Source: Muribaculaceae bacterium (GTDB lineage Bacteria; Bacteroidota; Bacteroidia; Bacteroidales; Muribaculaceae). Taken from it: DNA of 64,000 nucleotides. A program made the position numbers and the translations under genes. Shown here one piece after another: positions 35,107 to 43,685 of this stretch (the first letter of the stretch is position 1; every line of letters begins with the position of its first letter). Location of the stretch: positions 1 to 64,000 of the forward strand of contig JAGAUV010000067.1 in NCBI GenBank assembly GCA_017620635.1. Reading direction: 5' to 3'. Below the pieces are notes generated by a model, which saw only the letters and a program-made list of their open reading frames with translations, had not been told where the DNA came from and made no database searches.

Positions 35107-35961
35107 TTAGAGATAGCTCTTGAGAAGCTTGCTTTTCTGGCCTTTGAGGCGGCGAATCGCTTTTTCCTTGATCTGGCGGACGCGCTCACGGGTAAGGTCG
35201 AATTTGGCGCCTATCTCCTCGAGTGTCATCTCCTGGCATCCGATGCCGAAGAACATCTTGAGTATCTCGCGCTCACGCTCGTTGAGCTGACGCAGGGCGC
35301 GCTCTACTTCGTTCGACAGTGATTCCTGTGTGAGAGAAGCGTCGGCCGAGGGGCTGTCCTCGTTTGTGAGGACGTCGAGCAGACTGTTGTCCTCGCCTTC
35401 TACAAAGGGGGCGTCGACCGATATGTGGCGGCCGCTTACCTTTAATGTGTCGGCGATCTTCTCAACGGGTACGTCGAGGCGCTCGGCAAGTTCCTCGGGC
35501 GAGGGACGGCGTTCGTTTTCCTGTTCGAATTTCGACAGCGCCTTGCCGATCTTGTTGAGCGATCCTACCTGATTGAGCGGCAGGCGCACGATGCGGCTCT
35601 GCTCGGCAAGCGCCTGGAGGATGCTCTGGCGAATCCACCATACAGCGTAGGAGATGAATTTGAAGCCGCGTGTCTCGTCGAATTTACGGGCTGCTTTTAT
35701 CAGACCGAAGTTGCCCTCGTTGATAAGGTCGGGCAAGGACAGACCCTGGTTCTGGTATTGTTTGGCAACCGACACTACAAAGCGAAGGTTGGCGCGAGTT
35801 AATTTTTCGAGTGCTGCCTGATCGCCTTGGCGTATGCGCTGGGCAAGCTCGACCTCTTCTTCTACTGATATAAGTTCTTCACGGCCTATCTCTTGTAGAT
35901 ATTTGTCGAGCGACGCGCTTTCGCGGTTGGTGATCGATTTGGTAATTTTAAGTTGTCTCAT
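35107..35961 (-). CDS. rpoD: primary RNA polymerase sigma factor (sigma-ABfr type)
   Basis: A 284-residue sigma-70 family protein with regions 1.2 ([11 protein letters not shown]), 2 ([40 protein letters not shown]), 3 and 4 ([17 protein letters not shown] helix-turn-helix). There is no region 1.1, which explains the short length and is characteristic of the Bacteroidetes primary sigma. This is the factor expected to read the TTTG-N20-TAnnTTTG promoters listed in this window. It stands alone between a promoter element (35999-36006) and a terminator. Confidence 0.96.
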   Translation of the reverse strand: MRQLKITKSITNRESASLDKYLQEIGREELISVEEEVELAQRIRQGDQAALEKLTRANLRFVVSVAKQYQNQGLSLPDLINEGNFGLIKAARKFDETRGFKFISYAVWWIRQSILQALAEQSRIVRLPLNQVGSLNKIGKALSKFEQENERRPSPEELAERLDVPVEKIADTLKVSGRHISVDAPFVEGEDNSLLDVLTNEDSPSADASLTQESLSNEVERALRQLNEREREILKMFFGIGCQEMTLEEIGAKFDLTRERVRQIKEKAIRRLKGQKSKLLKSYL

Positions 35962-35998
35962 TCTCTTATAAAGTACCTGTTGAGTTGCAATTAGCGTG

Positions 35999-36006
35999 CA
36001 AATTTA
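35999..36006 (-). promoter_or_regulatory. -7 element of the primary sigma gene
   Basis: Minus-strand TAAATTTG matches TAnnTTTG 38 nt before the start codon. The -33 region (TTTT at 20 nt, TTTC at 19 nt) is weak, as may suit a regulated sigma gene. Confidence 0.6.
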
Positions 36007-36106
36007 CTAAAATTTTTTAATATACGAAAATATTAATTCATTTCTGTATATCATGGAGGAGGTAGAGGTATGGGGAGCACGCCCTTTTAGATTGCTTCCA
36101 CTGACG

Positions 36107-36164
36107 AAATAACGTCGGCAAAATGCTGATTGATACACTTTGCCGGCGTTATTTATGTTTTTTT
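36107..36164. terminator. 16-bp hairpin with T-run on the plus strand
   Basis: 36107-36122 pairs with 36139-36154 (one G.T pair; core TCGGCAAA / TTTGCCGG). On the plus strand a T7 run follows (36158-36164). On the minus strand it lies 33 nt after the ABC permease stop but has only TTT. It may end the ABC operon, or a so far unseen plus-strand transcript, or both. Confidence 0.65.
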
Positions 36165-36186
36165 AAGGAATAATCGACTTCGGTCT

Positions 36187-37452
36187 TTATTTATATCGTG
36201 CCCAGCGGATTATTTCTACGAGAGTAGGTTTCTTGCCGTACATGAATATTCCGACACGATATATCTTGGCGCATACCCATATGAGCAGCATGAAGCTGAT
36301 ATAGAGGACTACAAGCGACACGATTATCTCCCATGCAGGTACGCCGAACGGCAGTCGGCTCATCATGGTCATAGGCGAGGTAAACGGTATTACCGATAGC
36401 CAGAAGGCCATGTCGGAGGTCGGGTTGTTTATTACCGACATCGATGCTATGATACCTATTATTACCGGCATGGTGGCTATGGAGGTAAGCTGCGAGGCAT
36501 CCTGTATGTTGTCTACCGCCGAACCTATGGCAGCGAATATGGCCGAGTAGAACAGATATCCGCCGATGAAGAATAGAAGCATGTAAACGGCAAGCGATAT
36601 GATGAAGCCTACGTCGGAGAGCTGTGCTATTATTCCGGCAAATTCAGGCTCGGTTGCGGCTTCGGGCATGGCGGCCATCATCGGGAGGGCAAAGCTCGAG
36701 CACAGACCGAGTATGCCGGTCCATATGAGTATCTGGGTTATGGCTACGAGGCCTACGCCGATGATCTTGCCGAGCATAAGCCACTGCGGCTTGACGGACG
36801 ATACCACGAGTTCGAGCACACGGTTGGTCTTCTCCTCGATGATCGAAGTCATTACCATCTGGCCGTAGATGAGGATAAACATATAGAGCATCATGTCCAT
36901 TACCAGAGCCAGAATGTACGACAGGACAGATGATGTGGCGGTGTCTTCTTCCTTGTCGATATCGATTATCGGCATTGTGATGTCTACCTTGACTTCGCGA
37001 AGTATCTTTTCGAGGTTCTCGATGTTGTATGCCTTCAGTCTTACGTCCTCGATGGCATCGCATACCTGACCTGAGATGTAAGAGTCGGAAACCATTGTGA
37101 GTGATCCGTGGGAGTAGAGGATCACGGCGTCCTGAGGTTTCTCTATCGCTTTCGAGCCGAGGACGAGGATGGCGTCGTAGCCGTCGTTTGTCCTGGCTTC
37201 ATCTATGCTTTCGTCGCCGGTAAAGACAAATTTGATTTCATCGTTGCTCTTGAGCCTTGCTGCGAGTATGCCTGTCTCGTCGATTACGGCAACTGTCTTG
37301 CTCTCGCTTTCGCTGAACAGCATGATGAGTGCCGGGGCAAACATCATGGCGATCATCAGCAGCGGCACGACAAGTGTGCTTATGATGAAGCTTTTACGTT
37401 TTACGCGCTCGAGGTATTCGCGCATTATTACTATGCTGAGGCCTGATTTCAT
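36187..37452 (-). CDS. ABC-2 type exporter permease (NatB-like)
   Basis: A 421-residue membrane subunit. A first membrane segment (about 20-45) is followed by a large extracytoplasmic domain (about 50-175) and then five or six helices (about 180-405), the layout of NatB and related ABC-2 permeases for sodium or drug export. Its start overlaps the ATPase gene by 4 nt, so the two are coupled. Substrate is unknown. Confidence 0.85.
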   Translation of the reverse strand: MKSGLSIVIMREYLERVKRKSFIISTLVVPLLMIAMMFAPALIMLFSESESKTVAVIDETGILAARLKSNDEIKFVFTGDESIDEARTNDGYDAILVLGSKAIEKPQDAVILYSHGSLTMVSDSYISGQVCDAIEDVRLKAYNIENLEKILREVKVDITMPIIDIDKEEDTATSSVLSYILALVMDMMLYMFILIYGQMVMTSIIEEKTNRVLELVVSSVKPQWLMLGKIIGVGLVAITQILIWTGILGLCSSFALPMMAAMPEAATEPEFAGIIAQLSDVGFIISLAVYMLLFFIGGYLFYSAIFAAIGSAVDNIQDASQLTSIATMPVIIGIIASMSVINNPTSDMAFWLSVIPFTSPMTMMSRLPFGVPAWEIIVSLVVLYISFMLLIWVCAKIYRVGIFMYGKKPTLVEIIRWARYK

Positions 37453-38384
37453 TGCTCTTCGGGTTGTGATTGGTTAGATGCGTTTACAGCCGAGACGAAA
37501 ATATCGTCCATCGACGGCAGCAGGCACCGGAACGAGTTGATGGCTACTTCCTGATTTGCGGCGGCGAGGAAGGGTCGCACGGCTGAGGCGTCGGGCAGCG
37601 ATACCGTGGCGGTGGCGAAGCCTTCGGGATTGATGCCGCCGAGCTTGACGTCGAAGCCGGTATTGCTGAGCGCGTCGGGAGCGCCGGCGAAACATATTTC
37701 GTAGCGGTTGTCGCTGAAGCGTTCGCGTATCTCGCGCACAGGGCCACTGAGTATGTTGCGGCTGCGGTTGATCAATGTTATTTCATCGCACAACTCCTCG
37801 ACCGACGCCATGTTGTGGGTTGAGAATATCACTGTCGCTCCTTCGTCGCGCAGTTTGAGAATCTCGTGTTTCAGTATGCCGGCATTTATGGGGTCGAAGC
37901 CCGAGAAGGGTTCGTCGAAGATGAGCAGTGACGGCTTGTGGAGCACGGTAACGATAAACTGTACTTTCTGGGCCATGCCTTTGGAGAGCTCTTCTACCTT
38001 CTTGTCCCACCATTCGCTGATGTCGAGGCGTTCGAACCACTGACGCAGTGAAGCCTCGGCTTCACGGCGTTTAAGGCCTTTGAGCCTGGCGAAGAACAAT
38101 GCCTGCTCGCCGACCTTCATTTTTTTGTAAAGGCCTCTTTCCTCAGGCAGATAACCGATTCTTACTACGTCGTCGGCAGTGAGTGTGTGGCCGTCGAAAG
38201 TGACTATGCCGCTGTCGGGGGCGGTAATATGGTTGATGATTCTGATCAGAGTTGTCTTGCCGGCGCCGTTAGGCCCAAGCAAGCCGTAGACTTTACCGCG
38301 AGGCACGGCTATCGATACGTCGTCGAGCGCACGGTGCTTGGTAAAGTCTTTTGTGATATGTTCGGCTGTTATTATGTTTTCCAT
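37449..38384 (-). CDS. ABC transporter ATP-binding protein (NatA-like)
   Basis: A 311-residue ATPase partner of the downstream permease. The Walker A motif is GPNGAGKTTL (near 36-45), the signature is ELSKGMAQKVQ (about 138), Walker B is LLIFDEPFSGFD, and the switch His is in STHNMASVE. A C-terminal extension of about 90 residues is typical of the NatA/DrrA group. It is the first gene of the two-gene exporter, 51 nt after lpxH. Confidence 0.9.
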   Translation of the reverse strand: MENIITAEHITKDFTKHRALDDVSIAVPRGKVYGLLGPNGAGKTTLIRIINHITAPDSGIVTFDGHTLTADDVVRIGYLPEERGLYKKMKVGEQALFFARLKGLKRREAEASLRQWFERLDISEWWDKKVEELSKGMAQKVQFIVTVLHKPSLLIFDEPFSGFDPINAGILKHEILKLRDEGATVIFSTHNMASVEELCDEITLINRSRNILSGPVREIRERFSDNRYEICFAGAPDALSNTGFDVKLGGINPEGFATATVSLPDASAVRPFLAAANQEVAINSFRCLLPSMDDIFVSAVNASNQSQPEEQ

Positions 38385-38435
38385 ACTTGATTAGACGCAC
38401 GAAATGCGTATTTATTACATGGATTCCGAAAAATT

Positions 38436-39191
38436 TTATGCTTCCAGGAGAGATAGACACTTGCCGTCGAAGACCGCATAGGTGGATCTGTTGATCCAGT
38501 TGCCGAGAATTATGAGCCGGCAGTGCTCGCTTACCTTGTGGTCGAGTGCTATGTGCAGATGACCTATAATAATATAGCGCAGCTCGGGATCGGCCGCCGA
38601 CAGGCGCACGGCTTCTTCTGTTACCGACGCTACCGCCTGCTGTGGTATGGCGTCGTTGCCTTCCGAACCTTTGCGGCTGTGGCTGCTCCAGGCATGCGCG
38701 AAGGGTATGGTCCAGCGAGGGTGTATGCCAGAAAACAGTTTCTGCAGAATTTTATTGTGGAAAATGGAACGGAGGCATCTGTACGCTCCGGGCTGGGGCC
38801 CGAAGTTGTCGCCGTGGCCGAGATAGAACAGAGTGCCGTCGATGCGTCGCTCTATGCCTCCTTCTTTTGTGTCGATTATCTCTATGCCTATTTCATCGCG
38901 CAGATAATCGAATATCCAGATGTCGTGGTTGCCTGTAAACCATACGATGCGTATGCCCATGTCGGCCATACGGGCAAGCTGTCCGAAGAAGCGCACGTAG
39001 CCGCGCGGTACGACAGTGCGGTACTCAAACCAATAGTCGAGCACGTCGCCGAGCAGATATATGGCCTTGGCATCGTCTTCGATGGAGCGCAGGAAGTCGA
39101 CCACACGCCGCTGGTGGGCATGTCCGTCGGGTATGTATGCGGCGCCGAGGTGCAGATCGCTCAGGAAATATGTCTTGTCGCGCTCGCTCAT
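38436..39191 (-). CDS. lpxH: UDP-2,3-diacylglucosamine diphosphatase
   Basis: A 251-residue calcineurin-like metallophosphoesterase of lipid A synthesis that makes lipid X from UDP-2,3-diacylglucosamine. The metal-site motifs are FLSDLHLG (Asp12, His14), LGDVLDYW, FTGNHDIWIFDY, LGHGDNFG and GHLHIA. An LpxH2-like or general phosphoesterase is the alternative, but DYWFEY is typical of LpxH. It overlaps the upstream MIP18-family gene by 4 nt. Confidence 0.85.
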   Translation of the reverse strand: MSERDKTYFLSDLHLGAAYIPDGHAHQRRVVDFLRSIEDDAKAIYLLGDVLDYWFEYRTVVPRGYVRFFGQLARMADMGIRIVWFTGNHDIWIFDYLRDEIGIEIIDTKEGGIERRIDGTLFYLGHGDNFGPQPGAYRCLRSIFHNKILQKLFSGIHPRWTIPFAHAWSSHSRKGSEGNDAIPQQAVASVTEEAVRLSAADPELRYIIIGHLHIALDHKVSEHCRLIILGNWINRSTYAVFDGKCLSLLEA

Positions 39192-39508
39192 AAAAGGCCT
39201 AACTCGAGTTTAGCCTCCTCACTCATCATGTCCTGTGTCCACTCGGGCTCGAATACGATGTTGACATTGACCGAGCTTACTCCCTCCACGCTTTCGAGCT
39301 TCATGCGCACGTCTTCGAGGATGAAGTCGGCCATGGGGCAGTTGGGGGCTGTGAGAGTCATGTCTACATTCAGTGTGCCGTCGTCTTTAAGGTCGATTTT
39401 GTATACCAGGCCCAAAGAGTATATGTCGACAGGTATCTCGGGGTCGTAGACCGTGCGAAGCATTTCTACGACTTTTTCTTCTATAGTGAGTTTTTCGTCG
39501 GGTGTCAT
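39188..39508 (-). CDS. MIP18/DUF59-family Fe-S assembly protein
   Basis: A 106-residue cytoplasmic protein of the SufT/PaaD/MIP18 family. The core DPEIPVDIYSLGLVYKID and the segment TLTAPNCPMADFI with its conserved Cys are diagnostic. It helps deliver iron-sulfur clusters. The start is set at the ATG at 39508; a TTG-initiated frame from 39532 begins inside the promoter -7 box. lpxH follows with a 4-nt overlap. No other suf gene is nearby. Confidence 0.85.
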   Translation of the reverse strand: MTPDEKLTIEEKVVEMLRTVYDPEIPVDIYSLGLVYKIDLKDDGTLNVDMTLTAPNCPMADFILEDVRMKLESVEGVSSVNVNIVFEPEWTQDMMSEEAKLELGLL

Positions 39509-39529
39509 GTGTGCTGTTGTTTGTATGTG

Positions 39530-39537
39530 CAAAATTA
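39530..39537 (-). promoter_or_regulatory. -7 element upstream of the MIP18-family gene
   Basis: Minus-strand TAATTTTG matches TAnnTTTG; no TTTG is found 20 nt upstream. Confidence 0.5.
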
Positions 39538-39637
39538 CTCAATTTTTTGTAACCCTTGCATTATAAATGAAATATTGCATGAAAATGGCCGCTAAACATG
39601 AGGAAACAAAATTAGATGAAAAAAAGTTCGGTAAAAA

Positions 39638-39669
39638 TTTGTGCGTTTCATAAATAAGTAGTAATTTTG
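39638..39669 (+). promoter_or_regulatory. sigma-ABfr promoter of the tRNA-Arg pair
   Basis: TTTG (39638-39641), 20-nt spacer, TAATTTTG (39662-39669), 25 nt before the first tRNA. Confidence 0.85.
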
Positions 39670-39694
39670 CAGTCGCAAAGAGCAAAAAACTCTC

Positions 39695-39768
39695 GGCGCA
39701 TTAGCTCAACTGAATAGAGCATCTGACTACGGATCAGAAGGTTACAGGTTTGAATCCTGTATGCGTCA
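39695..39768 (+). tRNA. tRNA-Arg (anticodon ACG), copy 1
   Basis: A 74-nt cloverleaf: acceptor GGCGCAT/ATGCGTC, anticodon stem TCTGA/TCAGA with loop CTACGGA (anticodon ACG at 39729-39731), and T-loop GTTTGAATCC. ACG is normally edited to ICG for CGN decoding. CCA is not encoded. It is identical to the second copy 118 nt downstream. Confidence 0.95.
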
Positions 39769-39812
39769 CGAAATTTTTGGTTTTATTTCATAATTAGTAG
39801 TAGTTTATTGAC

Positions 39813-39886
39813 GGCGCATTAGCTCAACTGAATAGAGCATCTGACTACGGATCAGAAGGTTACAGGTTTGAATCCTGTATGCGTCA
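39813..39886 (+). tRNA. tRNA-Arg (anticodon ACG), copy 2
   Basis: It is identical to the copy at 39695-39768, separated by a 44-nt spacer. The flank before it contains AGTAGTAGTTTATTG, which resembles the promoter end before copy 1 (AGTAGTAATTTTG), suggesting that the duplicated unit included part of the promoter. A terminator follows. Confidence 0.95.
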
Positions 39887-39890
39887 CAAA

Positions 39891-39930
39891 GAGAGCATCA
39901 AGGGCTGTAATGACCGGGATGCTCTTTTTG
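39891..39930 (+). terminator. terminator of the tRNA-Arg pair
   Basis: AGAGCATC (39892-39899) pairs with GATGCTCT (39918-39925), followed by TTTTTG. Confidence 0.85.
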
Positions 39931-39965
39931 TTGCAATATAATTACTCGCTGTGCGTTAATATGTT

Positions 39966-40604
39966 ATGCGTATAGTTATCTCTCTCATATTACTGATAAT
40001 AAGCACCGGCCTTGTACGGGCGGCCGACCCCGAAGCCATGAGGGCGCTCGCCGAATCGACCCCTTCGGTGCATCGGAATCCTTATCGCGGCTATTCCTGG
40101 CGTGTGGACGAACAGGGCGATACTGTAATGGTCGTCTTCCTGCACGAGCTGACGGTGTATCCGCCAATGAAGTTCAAGAACAAGAAGCAGGAGGAGTTTT
40201 TCTGGCGCACGGTGCGCGATGTCAAGCTCACTCTTCCCTATGCCAAGCTGATTGCGGAGACTCTGGTGGAGACATACGAGTATATCGAGACCTTTGAGAC
40301 ACAGAAAGAGCGCGAGGACTACCTCAAAAGCATGGAAAGCGCCCTTTTCGAACAGTATAAGCCTGTGCTTAAGAAATTCTCGCGCCGCCAGGCAAAGACG
40401 CTTATCAAACTCATACAGCGCGAGACCCATCAGTCGAGCTACGATATTGTCAAGGCGTTTTTAGGTTCGTTCAGGGCTACGTTCTGGCAGGGCTTCGGCC
40501 GTCTTTTCGGCGTGAGCCTCAAGAGTAGCTTCAACCCGGCCAAAGACAAGGACGATGCCACGCTCGACCGTATAGCGCGTTGTGTAGAGGAGGGGACTAT
40601 ATAA
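39966..40604 (+). CDS. DUF4294 family exported protein
   Basis: A 212-residue protein with a signal peptide (MRIVISLILLIISTGLVRA). The family core is TVMVVFLHELTVYPPMKFKNKKQEEFFWRTVRDVK followed by helical YAKLIAETL..., a pattern I know as DUF4294 in Bacteroidetes. Function is unknown. It is followed 3 nt later by xerD, a recurrent pairing in this phylum. Confidence 0.8.
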   Translation: MRIVISLILLIISTGLVRAADPEAMRALAESTPSVHRNPYRGYSWRVDEQGDTVMVVFLHELTVYPPMKFKNKKQEEFFWRTVRDVKLTLPYAKLIAETLVETYEYIETFETQKEREDYLKSMESALFEQYKPVLKKFSRRQAKTLIKLIQRETHQSSYDIVKAFLGSFRATFWQGFGRLFGVSLKSSFNPAKDKDDATLDRIARCVEEGTI

Positions 40605-40607
40605 TAT

Positions 40608-41510
40608 ATGATAGGGGGCGACTCTGTGATGAAGCATTATCAGGCCTATATGCTGCTTGAGCGCGGCCTGAGCGACAACACACGTGAGGCTTACTGCTCT
40701 GATGTGAGCCGTTTTCTCACATGGCTCGACAGTGGGGTAGGGATAGAGGATATCACGGTCGACCACCTCGAGAACTTCATCTATGAGTTGCATGAATTAG
40801 GTATTGCGCCGCGTTCGCAGGCCCGTATCATATCAGGTCTGAAATCGTTTTTCCGCTACCTTACCATAGAGAAGATACGTCCCGACGACCCTGTGTCGCT
40901 CATAGAGGCGCCGGCAATAGGCCGTCATCTGCCCGAGGTGCTGTCGATCGATGAAATCGACGCCATGATAGCCGCTATCGACGATTCGGATTCGCTGGGC
41001 TTGCGTAATCGCGCGATAATAGAGGTGCTTTACGGGTCGGGGCTGCGAGTGAGCGAGCTATGCACGCTCGAGCGGCGCCGCGTATTCCTCGACGAAGGTT
41101 TCCTTACCGTATGCGGTAAGGGCAACAAGGAGCGTATGGTGCCGATGAGCGATGCCGCCGTAGAGCAGATAAGGCTGTATCTGCAGGACTTCGACCGTAG
41201 CGGAGCAGTCGTTAAGCCGGGCGAGGAGGACTATCTTTTTCTCAATCGTCGTGGCGCGCACCTAACACGAGTGATGATATTCTATATAGTCCGCGATCTC
41301 GCCGAGAAGGCCGGCATCCGTAAGACTATCTCTCCGCATACCCTGCGGCATTCGTTCGCAACACATCTGCTCGAAGGCGGAGCCAATCTGCGAGCCATAC
41401 AGCAGATGCTCGGACACGAGAGCATCGCCACCACGGAGATATATCTCCATCTCGACAATACGCACCTCCGCGAAGAGATCCTTGCCCACCATCCGCGCAA
41501 CATCCGCTGA
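40608..41510 (+). CDS. xerD: site-specific tyrosine recombinase XerD
   Basis: A 300-residue (or 293 from 40629) recombinase that, with XerC, resolves chromosome dimers at dif. An N-terminal SAM-like core-binding domain is followed by the catalytic domain with the full set Arg (GSGLRVSEL), Lys (GKGNKERMVP), HTLRHSFATHL, GHESIATTEIY (His and nucleophile Tyr). The second ATG at 40629 is preceded by AGGGGG at about 10 nt and may be the true start. It is a housekeeping gene; no attachment sites or phage genes flank it. Confidence 0.9.
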   Translation: MIGGDSVMKHYQAYMLLERGLSDNTREAYCSDVSRFLTWLDSGVGIEDITVDHLENFIYELHELGIAPRSQARIISGLKSFFRYLTIEKIRPDDPVSLIEAPAIGRHLPEVLSIDEIDAMIAAIDDSDSLGLRNRAIIEVLYGSGLRVSELCTLERRRVFLDEGFLTVCGKGNKERMVPMSDAAVEQIRLYLQDFDRSGAVVKPGEEDYLFLNRRGAHLTRVMIFYIVRDLAEKAGIRKTISPHTLRHSFATHLLEGGANLRAIQQMLGHESIATTEIYLHLDNTHLREEILAHHPRNIR

Positions 41511-41521
41511 ATGCCTCCGGG

Positions 41522-42871
41522 TCAGGAGGCGGTGCGGCGGCGAGTGGCTCTAAGGAAGAAGATGAAGTAGAGGACGGCGGCAAGCATCAGGCAGACGGAG
41601 AAGCTGAGCACGATGCCGTAAAGTCCCATACCGGCCGGGAATGCCATGAGCCATGTTACCGGCAGGCCGACGACTATATAGCTCACGAACGCGATATAGA
41701 GCATTGGCATCACTTTGGATGTGCCGCGCAGAGCGTTGGCAAATGTTATCTGTGTGGCGTCGCCGGCCTGATAGAGCGCCATAGGCACCAACAGTGTCAC
41801 GGCAAGCGATATTACCTCGGTATCGTCGGTAAAGACACCCATGATTGAATCGCCGAAGAAGAGGAACAGGCAGCATACCAGCCCCATTGTCACAAGCATG
41901 ATGTGGTATCCGGCCCATGTGTAGCGGCGCATGCCGGCATTGTCGGCTTTGCCGGCGGCGTGGCTGACGTCGATCGCCATTGCTGCCCCCAGGCTGTAAT
42001 ATATACAGAAACCGAACATGCCGCTTATTACCACTATCTGGAAGGCGGCCAGAGATATCGCGCCGAGCCAGCCGGCGAATATGGCGGCGCCCGAGAATGC
42101 GGCGGTCTCGAATGTCATCTGCATCGACACGGGGAATCCGGTGCTTATTATTTGACCGATCTCTCCTTCCTTGCGCGCCGAATGGCGGAAGCCGTTCAGA
42201 TATTTGTGTGCGAATGGAGCCTTGAAGAATACAAGCGCGAGGACTACGGCGCATAGTATCCTCGCCCCGAGGGTGCTGAATCCGGCTCCCAAAAGGCCTA
42301 ATTCCGGCGCTCCCCAGTGGCCGTAGATCAGAATGTAGTTGCCGATTATATTCAGGCCGTTGGCAGCCAGTACTATCCATGTGGGCAGGCCTGTGCGGCC
42401 TATCGCGAAGCTCCACTGCGAGAATACATTAAATACCGATACGAAGATCATGCCGGCCAGGACGGTAAGATAATAGGGGCGAATGAGCGGCAGGAGGTGT
42501 TCGGGCTGCCCGAGGCGGTGCAGGTTGAAGTAGAACACGACCATCAGGGCCGAGATGATCAGAGTGAAGACGATGTTTATGGCTAGCCCGAGACGGACGG
42601 TTCGGCCTATCCTGTCATTGTCGCTGCGCACGAAAATTGCGCCTATCAGTGGCGTGAGGCCATATGTAAAGCCGAGTACTGCCATTATGGCGACATTGAA
42701 TGTGTTGTTGACAAACGATGCCGACGCCAGGGCCTCGGTGGAGTAATGGCCTACCATGATGTTGTCGGCAAAACTGACGGCGATATTGCCCAACTGCCCT
42801 AACAGCAGTGGGAATGCAAGCTTGATGATTGACTTGTAGCAGTTTATGTAATCGCGAAAGAATTGTGACAT
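41522..42871 (-). CDS. MATE family multidrug/cation efflux transporter
   Basis: A 449-residue membrane protein with 12 predicted segments in two similar halves, of the NorM/DinF group. FPLLLGQLGNIAVSFADNIMVGHY at the N-terminus is typical. The start at 42871 was preferred over an ATG at 42901 because the latter lies in the upstream terminator hairpin. Substrate is unknown. The stop is 11 nt from the xerD stop; a small GCCTCC/GGAGGC hairpin (41513-41530) spans the junction. Confidence 0.87.
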   Translation of the reverse strand: MSQFFRDYINCYKSIIKLAFPLLLGQLGNIAVSFADNIMVGHYSTEALASASFVNNTFNVAIMAVLGFTYGLTPLIGAIFVRSDNDRIGRTVRLGLAINIVFTLIISALMVVFYFNLHRLGQPEHLLPLIRPYYLTVLAGMIFVSVFNVFSQWSFAIGRTGLPTWIVLAANGLNIIGNYILIYGHWGAPELGLLGAGFSTLGARILCAVVLALVFFKAPFAHKYLNGFRHSARKEGEIGQIISTGFPVSMQMTFETAAFSGAAIFAGWLGAISLAAFQIVVISGMFGFCIYYSLGAAMAIDVSHAAGKADNAGMRRYTWAGYHIMLVTMGLVCCLFLFFGDSIMGVFTDDTEVISLAVTLLVPMALYQAGDATQITFANALRGTSKVMPMLYIAFVSYIVVGLPVTWLMAFPAGMGLYGIVLSFSVCLMLAAVLYFIFFLRATRRRTAS

Positions 42872-42883
42872 TGCGCATCCGAT

Positions 42884-42921
42884 AAAAAACATTAAGGACA
42901 TAAGTTATTATGCCCTTAATG
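42884..42921 (-). terminator. terminator after the Bax inhibitor-1 gene
   Basis: 42890-42903 and 42908-42921 pair at 13 of 14 positions (CATTAAGG...CCTTAATG), followed on the minus strand by TTTTTTATC. It separates the argS operon from MATE. Confidence 0.85.
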
Positions 42922-42943
42922 AAGATTTATGTTGACTTTATGA

Positions 42944-43666
42944 TCAGTCCCTGTTTCCGAATATGCGGAGGAGATAGAGGAAGAGGTTGATGAAGTCGAG
43001 GTAGAGCGAGAGCGCGCCGATAGTGGCGAGTCGGCCTACAGAATCTCCGGGGGCAGCCTGCGCCATAGCCTTGATCTGCTGGGTGTCCCATGCGGTAAGA
43101 CCGATGAAGATCAGGACGCCGGCGATAGATATGATCCAGTCGAGCGACGAGCTGTGCATGAAGAGATTGACAAGCGAGGCAATGATGAGTCCGATAAGAG
43201 CCATGATGAGGTATGATCCTATCTTCGACAGATCCTGGCTTGTGAAGTAGCCGTAGATACTCATTGCGCCGAATGTGCCGGCGGTAATGAAGAAGGTCTT
43301 GACGATGGCGGTCATGCTGTAGACCACGAATATCGAGCTTAGCATAAGACCGTTGACCACGGCGAAGAGATAGAACAGCATAGTGGCTACGGTGCTGCTC
43401 ATCTTGTTGATGCCGGCGCTGATACCTATCACGAGACCGAACTCGGCGATGATAAGCAGCCACATCATCCATGAGTTGGCCGCCATGTAATAGAGGAAGC
43501 CGTTGTTGGCGCAGAAGAGTGCGGTAAATGCTGTCACGATCAGAGCAAGCGTCATCTTGAAGTAGACACGCTTCATAGTCGAGCTGACGGTGTTTGTCAG
43601 GCTACGGAGTTCGTTGAGGGGGGTGTAATCGTAGCGATTTTGTCCCTGATACTGGTTGTTATACAT
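42944..43666 (-). CDS. Bax inhibitor-1/YccA family membrane protein
   Basis: A 240-residue inner-membrane protein with seven predicted segments. Conserved Asp residues of the family occur near the end (SSLDWIISIAGVLIFIGLTAWDTQQIK). BI-1 homologues act as pH-dependent calcium leaks or interact with FtsH; the role here is unknown. It starts 19 nt after argS, so it is probably co-transcribed and ended by the hairpin at 42884. Confidence 0.88.
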   Translation of the reverse strand: MYNNQYQGQNRYDYTPLNELRSLTNTVSSTMKRVYFKMTLALIVTAFTALFCANNGFLYYMAANSWMMWLLIIAEFGLVIGISAGINKMSSTVATMLFYLFAVVNGLMLSSIFVVYSMTAIVKTFFITAGTFGAMSIYGYFTSQDLSKIGSYLIMALIGLIIASLVNLFMHSSSLDWIISIAGVLIFIGLTAWDTQQIKAMAQAAPGDSVGRLATIGALSLYLDFINLFLYLLRIFGNRD

Positions 43667-43685
43667 AATGATAGAGAGTTGTTTG

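Noticed and set aside
40608..41510. xerD as an integrase of a mobile element beside tandem tRNAs
   Set aside because: It matches chromosomal XerD, pairs with DUF4294, and has no phage genes or attachment repeats; the tRNAs are intact duplicates rather than fragments.
42872..42901. Longer MATE N-terminus starting at 42901
   Set aside because: That ATG is inside the terminator hairpin of the upstream operon.
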